Shown here piece by piece: positions 1 through 5,178 of a DNA stretch of 6,726 nt. The DNA is taken from assembly GCA_902796465.1 (NCBI GenBank), contig CADBPK010000317.1:1-6726 (forward strand), read 5' to 3'. Position numbers and translations under genes: made by a program. The number at the start of each line of letters is the position of its first letter. The first letter of the stretch is position 1. Source of the DNA: an uncultured Erysipelotrichaceae bacterium (lineage in GTDB: Bacteria > Bacillota_I > Bacilli_A > Erysipelotrichales > Erysipelotrichaceae). The notes below the pieces were generated by a model that ran no database searches, was not told where the DNA came from, and was given only the letters and a program-made list of their open reading frames with translations.

Positions 1-741
1 ATCGCCTACCACCAGAAGGGAATTCTCCGGACCGGTGAGCTGTCTGATCAGTGTGTACTGGATCTTGTCGATATCCTGGAACTCATCCACCAGGACATCA
101 TCGTAGCGCTTCTGCCATTTTCCCAGTACCTCGGAAAAAGTCCGGAACATCTTTACGGTCACTAAAATAAGATCATCAAAATCCAGCGCGTAAAGATCCT
201 GCTGGCGTTTGACATAATATTCATATACCTGCGCTTTTGTTTTGTCCCCGCTGAAAGAACCCGCCATCGCATAAGCTCTTTCCACGGTGATCTCAGCGCT
301 TTTGTTGTTGGAAATATAATCCAGCATCGCGGAAAAGGAGATCGTGGAAGCCGCAATATTGAACTGCTTGTACGCTTCCCTGATCACGGCTTTCTGATCA
401 TCCTGGTCCATCACGGTGAAATTGCGCGGCCAGCCCATGCAGGTAATGTCTTCCCTGAGGATCCTGACACACAGCGAATGGATCGTGGAGATCCACGGTG
501 AGGATGTCTCATCCTTCAACATCTTCCTTACCCGGTCCTTCATCTCGTTCGCAGCTTTATTGGTAAACGTAATCGCCAGGATACGGTGCGGCGCCCTTCC
601 TTCGTCCTGGATCAGATGGGCGATACGTGTTGTCAGCACCCTGGTCTTCCCGCTTCCTGCCCCGGCGATGATGCGCAGGTATTTCTCATGAGAAAGGACA
701 GCTTCTCTCTGTCCTTCATTTAACATTGATAAATCGATCAT
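1..741 (-). CDS. pcrA: UvrD/PcrA-type superfamily 1 DNA helicase, N-terminal part (cut by window edge)
   Basis: This is an ATP-dependent 3'-5' DNA helicase of the UvrD/PcrA family. Known members unwind DNA in nucleotide excision repair and plasmid replication and strip RecA from DNA. Translating the minus strand from ATG 741-739 gives 247 uninterrupted codons up to the window edge. They hold the family motifs in order: Q motif (LNEGQREAV, residues 7-15), Walker A (AGAGSGKT, 26-33, with Lys32), motif Ia (ITFTNKAANEMKDR, 57-70), TIHS (86-89), and Walker B/motif II (VDEFQD, 218-223). The fragment ends at VVGD, the start of motif III. About two thirds of the protein (usual length about 720-750 residues) lies outside the window. 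The start codon overlaps the upstream acetyltransferase stop as ATGA, so translation is probably coupled; the nearest purine-rich stretches (GGAG 12 nt away, GAGAAAG 2 nt away) are poorly placed. UvrD versus PcrA naming rests on the Gram-positive context and is the less certain part. Confidence 0.95.
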   Translation of the reverse strand, partial: MIDLSMLNEGQREAVLSHEKYLRIIAGAGSGKTRVLTTRIAHLIQDEGRAPHRILAITFTNKAANEMKDRVRKMLKDETSSPWISTIHSLCVRILREDITCMGWPRNFTVMDQDDQKAVIREAYKQFNIAASTISFSAMLDYISNNKSAEITVERAYAMAGSFSGDKTKAQVYEYYVKRQQDLYALDFDDLILVTVKMFRTFSEVLGKWQKRYDDVLVDEFQDIDKIQYTLIRQLTGPENSLLVVGD

Positions 742-1502
742 TTCTTTCTCATACTCCAGCCGGCGATATCTTCGTATCCGATCTTCCGGTAAAGATTCCC
801 GGATTCCGGATTTCCGAAAAACAGGCACGGCATTTTGTTGTCCTGCAGAAGGTCATTGGACAGTTTTGCAATGCACTTTGTGGCAAGTCCTTTTCCGCGG
901 CTGTCCGGATGTGTGCAGACATCCACCACCATGCCGAGGCTCCTGCATTCCGCTGTCGATCCGGCCATGGAAACAAGCTTGTCATTCTCGCGGATCCCGA
1001 AATATCTCCCGGTTCCTGTAACCAGGTTCAGACGCAGACCGTCAAGATCCTTGTCTGCGTTATCCGGGAAACAGATCCTCTGCAGTTCCGCAATATCATC
1101 GATATCCAGAAGATCCAGCGAAACGACGCCGGAAGTATCGATGTCTTCATTTTTACGCTCCATCTGCGCGAAGCTGCATTCGATCTTTTCCGGGAGGAGA
1201 TCGAACGAATAACCGTCCAGCAGGCTGCTCTCACCGCCCGCGGACGTGATGTTGTACTCGCGGATCAGCCGGTCGACGAATTCCTGATCCCTTCTGTCTT
1301 CATAGCTCTGCAGACAGAGATTATGCCGGTAGACAAGATATGCCGCATGAATGCCGTCTTCATCCTCATCTATATATACATGCTGGAAATCCTTGTCAAA
1401 TCCGAAATTTTCAATATCGCCGATAAAAAACAAATTCAGTGCCGGATCGAGATCCAGATAATCATTCAGTTTTTGTCTGTCATTTTCTGTACACTTTTTC
1501 AT
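738..1502 (-). CDS. GNAT-family N-acetyltransferase
   Basis: This is a predicted acetyl-CoA-dependent N-acetyltransferase with unknown substrate. From ATG 1502-1500 it is 254 residues. The C-terminal half carries the GNAT acetyl-CoA-binding motif A: a beta strand (GMVVDVCTHP, about 190-199) followed by SRGKGLATK (about 201-209), matching the family pattern R/Q-x-x-G-x-G/A. A C-terminal GNLYRKIGYE segment (about 235-244) is the usual motif B end. The N-terminal ~110 residues (LNLFFIGDIENFGF near residues 22-35) form an extra region, so this may be a two-domain GNAT in which only the C-terminal half binds cofactor; that is an inference. An in-frame TTG at 1523 would add seven residues, but it lies before the predicted transcription start, and the Met at 1502 leads straight into the likely conserved start. 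Its stop overlaps the helicase start by four bases. No transferred or broken features are seen. Confidence 0.9.
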   Translation of the reverse strand: MKKCTENDRQKLNDYLDLDPALNLFFIGDIENFGFDKDFQHVYIDEDEDGIHAAYLVYRHNLCLQSYEDRRDQEFVDRLIREYNITSAGGESSLLDGYSFDLLPEKIECSFAQMERKNEDIDTSGVVSLDLLDIDDIAELQRICFPDNADKDLDGLRLNLVTGTGRYFGIRENDKLVSMAGSTAECRSLGMVVDVCTHPDSRGKGLATKCIAKLSNDLLQDNKMPCLFFGNPESGNLYRKIGYEDIAGWSMRKK

Positions 1503-1503
1503 G

Positions 1504-1519
1504 TTCATTATTATATCAT
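1504..1519 (-). promoter_or_regulatory. Extended -10 promoter of the acetyltransferase-helicase operon
   Basis: The minus strand reads ATGATATAATA at 1519-1509, which holds a perfect TATAAT (1515-1510) preceded by TG one base upstream, an extended -10. Counting seven positions on places the transcription start at 1503-1502, directly on the ATG at 1502. No -35 hexamer close to TTGACA is visible 16-18 bp upstream, which fits dependence on the extended -10. The predicted mRNA is leaderless or has a one-base leader. Confidence 0.6.
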
Positions 1520-1549
1520 TCAATGAACTTCCGATGGCATGATATAATA
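1509..1549. repeat. Inverted 11-bp repeat forming back-to-back promoters
   Basis: The 11-mer ATGATATAATA occurs on the plus strand at 1539-1549 and on the minus strand at 1519-1509, with 19 bp between the copies. The two copies point away from each other, one for each flanking gene. The two -10 hexamers are only 27 bp apart, closer than one RNA polymerase footprint. Confidence 0.85.
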
Positions 1550-1554
1550 CGAAT
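1539..1554 (+). promoter_or_regulatory. Extended -10 promoter of the methyltransferase operon
   Basis: The plus strand carries ATGATATAATA at 1539-1549, identical to the promoter on the opposite strand. TATAAT is at 1543-1548 with TG at 1540-1541. Six bases separate it from the ATG at 1555, so the expected transcription start is the A of the start codon. A weak -35 candidate is TTCAAT at 1519-1524 with an 18-bp spacer. There is no Shine-Dalgarno sequence between this element and the ATG. Confidence 0.65.
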
Positions 1555-2433
1555 ATGTTAAAAATCGCTGAAGAATGGACTGATTACAAACTGATTGACG
1601 CAGGCAGCGGGGAGAAGCTTGAACAATGGAAAAACGTAATCCTGCGCCGCCCTGACCCTCAGGCAATCTGGCCGGTCGAAGACTGGCGTATGTGGAATAA
1701 GGCAGACGCGGTATATCACCGCTCCGCAAAAGGAGGCGGCAGCTGGGAATACAGAAAACAATTTCCGGAATCCTGGACCATCTCCTATAAAAATCTCCGT
1801 TTCAAGGTTTCCCCTACCGGTTTCAAGCATACCGGCCTTTTCCCGGAACAGGCTGTGAACTGGGACTGGATGGGAGATCTGATCCGGAGCCATGCGGACG
1901 AAGAGATCCGCATCCTGAACCTGTTTGCCTATACCGGCGGTGCCACACTGGCATGTGCCGAAGCCGGCGCAGCCGAAGTTGTACACGTGGACGCTGCGAA
2001 AGGCATGGTGGAATGGGCAAAGGAAAACCGTGACCTTTCCCGCCTGCAGGAAAAAAAGATCCGCTTTATCGTGGACGACTGCCTGAAATTTGCGGAACGG
2101 GAAAAACGGAGAGGCCGCACATATCACGGCATTATTATGGATCCGCCTTCCTACGGGAGAGGGCCTAAAGGAGAAATGTGGAAATTTGAAAAAGATATCG
2201 TTCCGTTCCTGAAGAGCTGTCTGGAAATACTGGATGAACATGCACTGTTTGTCCTGATCAACGGCTATACATCAGGGTTCTCCTCCATCGTGCTGGAAGG
2301 CCTGATGAAGACCGTGATCCTGCCGGAACATCCGGACGGCAGAGTGGAATGCGGCGAAGTCGCCCTTCCCGCTGCTTCAAGAGACCTTCTGCTTCCGTGC
2401 GGTATTTACGGGAGATGGCAGAGAAATGATTAA
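1555..2433 (+). CDS. Class I SAM-dependent methyltransferase, RlmI-like (COG1092 type)
   Basis: This is a predicted S-adenosylmethionine-dependent methyltransferase, probably acting on RNA. It has 292 residues. The N-terminal ~110 residues include VILRRPDPQAIWP (28-40) and FKVSPTGFKHTGLFPEQ (83-99). The Rossmann-like SAM site follows: motif I NLFAYTGGATLACAEAGA (122-139), VDAAKGM (145-151) with the acidic ribose-binding Asp, and DPPSYGRG (196-203), the DPPS/NPPY-type catalytic motif seen in rRNA and nucleic-acid methyltransferases. It lacks the N-terminal PUA domain of E. coli RlmI, so the exact target base is not known. The start is forced: an in-frame TGA at 1540-1542 lies upstream and no start codon falls between it and 1555. 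There is no Shine-Dalgarno sequence. It overlaps the next gene by 8 bp, indicating an operon with the pseudouridine synthase. Confidence 0.92.
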   Translation: MLKIAEEWTDYKLIDAGSGEKLEQWKNVILRRPDPQAIWPVEDWRMWNKADAVYHRSAKGGGSWEYRKQFPESWTISYKNLRFKVSPTGFKHTGLFPEQAVNWDWMGDLIRSHADEEIRILNLFAYTGGATLACAEAGAAEVVHVDAAKGMVEWAKENRDLSRLQEKKIRFIVDDCLKFAEREKRRGRTYHGIIMDPPSYGRGPKGEMWKFEKDIVPFLKSCLEILDEHALFVLINGYTSGFSSIVLEGLMKTVILPEHPDGRVECGEVALPAASRDLLLPCGIYGRWQRND

Positions 2434-3115
2434 CGTTCTGTACGAAGACAATCACCTGCTGGTCGTCGAGAAACCGGTAAATATACCGGTGCAGGAAGAC
2501 GCTTCCGGTGACGATGACTTTCTTTCCCTGTGCAAAGCCTACTTAAAGGAAAAATACAACAAGCCAGGAAATGTATATCTCGGCCTGGTGCACCGTCTGG
2601 ACAGACCGGTCGGAGGGGTCATGGTATTTGCCAAAACCTCCAAAGCCGCGTCCAGGCTGTCAGACGCAGTGCGCCGCAATGCATTCGGCAAGCAGTATCT
2701 GGCGATTATAGATGGTCCTGTTTCTCCGGATAAAAGCGTTCTGAAGGATTATCTGGTCAAGGACCGCTCGTCCAATACCGTGCGTACGACAGATGAAGCT
2801 CACGGCAAATACTGCGAGCTCTCATACTCCCTGCTGGCACAAAAGCAGAACCGTTCGCTGGTGCAGATCGATCTGAAGACCGGAAGATCCCATCAGATCC
2901 GCGTGCAGTTTGCCTCCAGGGGAATGCCCCTGCTCAACGACCAGCGCTACCATCCGCATCCGGAAAAAGGGCAGATCGCTCTCTGGGCCAGCAGACTGAG
3001 CTTTGTGCATCCGGTCACGAAAAAACAGATGGTCTTCCAATCATATCCGAGACCTGTCTCACCTTGGAACGTATTTGAGGAGAGTATATATGGCAAAACC
3101 GGCAAAGAAGAATAA
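2426..3115 (+). CDS. RluA-family RNA pseudouridine synthase
   Basis: This enzyme is predicted to isomerise specific uridines in rRNA or tRNA to pseudouridine in the cytoplasm. It has 229 residues and consists of the catalytic domain alone, without the S4 RNA-binding domain found in RluC/RluD. The catalytic motif HRLDRPVGG (56-64) supplies the nucleophile Asp59. The family motif KTGRSHQIRVQFA (151-163) and the C-terminal LSFVHPVTKK segment (191-200) are intact. The opening LYEDNHLLVVEKPVNIPVQ (5-23) is the usual RluA-family start. The ATG lies inside the end of the methyltransferase gene, with GGGAG at 2410-2414 eleven bases upstream, so translation is likely coupled. The last 26 bp overlap the next gene. 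The exact RNA target cannot be read from the sequence; small TruC/RluA-like members modify tRNA or 23S rRNA. Confidence 0.93.
   Translation: MINVLYEDNHLLVVEKPVNIPVQEDASGDDDFLSLCKAYLKEKYNKPGNVYLGLVHRLDRPVGGVMVFAKTSKAASRLSDAVRRNAFGKQYLAIIDGPVSPDKSVLKDYLVKDRSSNTVRTTDEAHGKYCELSYSLLAQKQNRSLVQIDLKTGRSHQIRVQFASRGMPLLNDQRYHPHPEKGQIALWASRLSFVHPVTKKQMVFQSYPRPVSPWNVFEESIYGKTGKEE
3077..3089 (+). promoter_or_regulatory. Shine-Dalgarno site that fixes the start of the VanY-like gene
   Basis: GAGGAG at 3077-3082 lies 7 bases before ATG 3090, inside the pseudouridine synthase coding sequence. It selects this start over the in-frame ATG at 3003, which would place 29 unlike residues ahead of the basic tail and membrane helix. 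Confidence 0.85.
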
Positions 3116-4292
3116 AAAAAGAAAGAAAAGGAGGCTGCGGAAGTCCTTCAAGATCGCTCTTGTCTTTCTGATTTTGACAGGAGTCCTTCTCATTGCGGTT
3201 CCGTGGATGAATCAGAATATCAAACTCAAGGATCTCGGCTATACACAGGAAGAGATACGGGCGATCCGGAAACATAAACTGACAAAGACGATCCTGGAAA
3301 AACAATACTATTCAACCTACCTGGCTGACTGTATCGTAAACGATAAGATCAGGACTAAATATCTGGATCTCTATGCCGTAAGGGATGAAGCCAACCCGCT
3401 GACAGCCGACGATATCCTTCTGTACGCAAGACTGCTGGACGACGGATATGAGGAAGATCAGCTTATCAACCTGTTCGCGAACCTGAGATTCTGGGAGATC
3501 ACACCCCTTCTCATCTTCGACTATCAGTTTGATGAGAAACCGTATATTGACGACTGTCTGGCCCACAGGGATACCAATTCCGAATCCTCATTTACCCTCA
3601 GCGGATCCTATATGACTCCGTATGTCAATATGAAGGAAGTCGAAAAGAAGTTTGACAATACCGTATTTGTCAATCAGGTCTATCATCTGAATATCGATGA
3701 TACACCGGCCGACCTGGTCCCGCTCGGAGACAATATCTCCACGCAGGGTCAGTCGCTCCGCAAGGAAGCGGCGGAAGCCTTCACCAGCTGGACGGAAGCC
3801 GCGATTGACAATAAAACGAATTTCTTCGCCGTCGCGTCATTCCGCTCATTCGACGAACAGAAAACTTCCTATCAGAGTTTCCTGCAGTCCATGTCAGTGG
3901 AAGAGGCAGACAAGAGATGTGCCAGACCCGGGCATTCCGAGCATCAGACGGGGCTGGCTGTCAATATAACGCCTACCTATGAAAATGATCCGGATTTCGC
4001 CGCTACGGAAACCGGGAAATTCGCCGCGAAAACCTGCACAAAATACGGGTTTATCGTACGCTATCCGGAAGGAAAGAGCCTGATTACCGGAATGGATCCG
4101 GAACCCGATCATTTCCGTTATCTCGGTATTGACCTGGCCAATGCTGTCCAGGGATCACATCTTACCTATGATGAATTCTACTGCCTGTATCTGAAAGACT
4201 GGCAGAATGGTTACTACCTGCCGGAAGAAGAAATACGCGACGACCTGTATTACCGCATCGGAATAGAAACAAAAGAATCATCTGATCAGTGA
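3090..4292 (+). CDS. Membrane-anchored VanY/M15-type D-Ala-D-Ala carboxypeptidase homologue with altered zinc site
   Basis: This protein resembles VanY/M15B zinc D,D-carboxypeptidases, which trim the terminal D-Ala from peptidoglycan stems outside the cell. It has 400 residues. A very basic cytoplasmic tail (13 Lys/Arg in the first 21) is followed by a single membrane helix (about 21-39), so the rest should be extracellular. Residues ~45-190 form a region I do not recognise. The VYHLNIDDTPADLVPLGD stretch (198-215) and SFRSFDEQ (250-257) match the entry to the VanY domain. The zinc motif reads SEHQTGLAVN (283-292): His285 is kept, but position 292 is Asn where the family has its metal-binding Asp. 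YGFIVRYP (319-326) and EPDHFRYLG (338-346) retain the catalytic Glu338 and third zinc ligand His341; the usual Trp of EPWH is Asp340. Activity is therefore uncertain. It is the third gene of the operon, overlaps the patatin gene by 7 bp at its end, and terminates within a palindrome. Confidence 0.88.
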   Translation: MAKPAKKNKKRKKRRLRKSFKIALVFLILTGVLLIAVPWMNQNIKLKDLGYTQEEIRAIRKHKLTKTILEKQYYSTYLADCIVNDKIRTKYLDLYAVRDEANPLTADDILLYARLLDDGYEEDQLINLFANLRFWEITPLLIFDYQFDEKPYIDDCLAHRDTNSESSFTLSGSYMTPYVNMKEVEKKFDNTVFVNQVYHLNIDDTPADLVPLGDNISTQGQSLRKEAAEAFTSWTEAAIDNKTNFFAVASFRSFDEQKTSYQSFLQSMSVEEADKRCARPGHSEHQTGLAVNITPTYENDPDFAATETGKFAAKTCTKYGFIVRYPEGKSLITGMDPEPDHFRYLGIDLANAVQGSHLTYDEFYCLYLKDWQNGYYLPEEEIRDDLYYRIGIETKESSDQ

Positions 4293-4310
4293 TCAGATGA
4301 CTCTTTTTCT
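4271..4310. terminator. Bidirectional intrinsic terminator between convergent operons
   Basis: A perfect 23-bp palindrome sits at 4278-4300, with arms TCATCTGATCA and TGATCAGATGA around a single G at 4289. Past one mismatch (4277/4301) the stem extends through 4271-4276 pairing with 4302-4307. In RNA the central bases would open to a small loop. A T-rich run follows on the plus strand (4302-4312), and a T-rich run also follows when read on the minus strand (complement of 4277-4271), so it can stop transcription from either side. Both stop codons (TGA 4290-4292 plus; TGA 4288-4286 minus) lie inside the stem. Confidence 0.8.
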
Positions 4311-5161
4311 TTGCCCATAAATGTGAATATTTCTTCTTTCAGTGCCTGCGCGTCACGGTATCCCAGCTGGAACAGGTCTTTCAGATCCGCAGGATCTCCC
4401 TTGAACCGTGAAACCTTCAATGTACGGCTTGGACGGATCATCAGTCCTGTTCCATCTTCAACCATCTGATTGACAATATCCATCTGTTTTCTGTAATTCA
4501 GATGACGTACGGTATAATCCTTTGCGATCTGCGGACATTCCTTATATGTCCGCTTCATCATCCATGTGAGGATGGGTGATCCCGGTTTACGCACATAATC
4601 CGCCGGCTTAGTCGTAATGACCAGACACTTTGTGCATCCTTTTTCCAGAGCTCTTTCAATCGGGATCATCTTCGTGATGCCCCCATCAAGCAGCCGGTGT
4701 CCTTTATATTCAATGACTTCTGATGCAATCGGAAGTGCACATGATGCGCGGAGCAGGTCCAGCTCGGGATCCATATCTTTTGGTTCGAACCAGATCGTCT
4801 TTCCCTCTTTCAGGGAATATGCCCCGATTTCCATCGGCGGATTTTTTTCGATCAGCGGTGTGACATCAAAATGACCTTTCTCCAGAAGATAGTGTCTGAA
4901 CATATATTTGTAGGCCACATAATAGCCTTCTCTTCTCAGCGCCCTGATGCCGACCACTTCCGGGTCGCTGGCATAGTTTACTGGTGCGTTGTACATATTT
5001 TTCATATCTCCCAGCAGGAATGCGGAAAGATATACCGCACCGCTGGAAATACCTACATGATAATCAAATGTAATTCCCTGTTCATACAGCCATGACAGAG
5101 CACCGGCAGTATAGGCACCGCGCAGACCCCCGCCTTCCAGAACCAATCCGTATTTTTCCAT
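4286..5161 (-). CDS. Patatin-like phospholipase
   Basis: This is a predicted lipid acyl hydrolase of the bacterial patatin family (YjjU/RssA-like), of 291 residues and with no signal peptide or membrane helix, so probably cytoplasmic or at the inner face of the membrane. It holds the complete catalytic set: oxyanion-hole loop GGGLRG (10-15), nucleophile elbow GISSG (37-41) with Ser39, and the dyad Asp in DGG (159-161, Asp159). The C-terminal ~100 residues (after about 190) are the usual extension in this subgroup. ATG 5161 has a good Shine-Dalgarno sequence. It lies 17 bp after the cardiolipin synthase stop, so the two are co-transcribed. Family members cleave acyl chains from phospholipids; the true substrate here is not known, but the neighbour points to membrane phospholipid. 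The gene ends within the terminator palindrome and overlaps the convergent gene by 7 bp. Confidence 0.93.
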   Translation of the reverse strand: MEKYGLVLEGGGLRGAYTAGALSWLYEQGITFDYHVGISSGAVYLSAFLLGDMKNMYNAPVNYASDPEVVGIRALRREGYYVAYKYMFRHYLLEKGHFDVTPLIEKNPPMEIGAYSLKEGKTIWFEPKDMDPELDLLRASCALPIASEVIEYKGHRLLDGGITKMIPIERALEKGCTKCLVITTKPADYVRKPGSPILTWMMKRTYKECPQIAKDYTVRHLNYRKQMDIVNQMVEDGTGLMIRPSRTLKVSRFKGDPADLKDLFQLGYRDAQALKEEIFTFMGKEKESSDH

Positions 5162-5178
5162 GTTGTTTACTTCCTTTC
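5162..5178 (-). promoter_or_regulatory. Shine-Dalgarno site of the patatin-like gene
   Basis: The minus strand reads AAAGGAAG at 5177-5170, eight bases before ATG 5161. It occupies most of the 17-bp gap after the cardiolipin synthase stop, leaving no room for a separate promoter in the gap. Confidence 0.8.

Noticed and set aside
1503..1523. TTG start at 1523 for the GNAT gene, with GGAAG four bases upstream
   Set aside because: The spacing is short, the seven added residues are encoded by the -10 element, and the predicted transcript starts after it. It remains possible if an upstream promoter exists.
726..1526. Long plus-strand open frame of 266 codons covering the whole GNAT gene
   Set aside because: It is antisense to a gene with clear GNAT motifs, shows no recognisable domain, and would run through the divergent promoter region. 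It is open because of codon bias in the real gene.
1558..2241. Minus-strand open frame of 227 codons opposite the methyltransferase
   Set aside because: The plus strand holds complete methyltransferase motifs; the antisense product has no recognisable family and no promoter or ribosome site.
3003..3089. N-terminal extension of the VanY-like protein to the ATG at 3003
   Set aside because: The extension overlaps conserved pseudouridine synthase codons, lacks a ribosome site, and would put unrelated residues before the basic tail and membrane helix; GAGGAG supports 3090.
3111..3133. A7 run plus internal AAGGAGG as a possible programmed frameshift site
   Set aside because: The A-rich stretch simply encodes the Lys/Arg tail of the VanY-like protein, and the downstream frame is already reached from its own start; no fusion product is needed.
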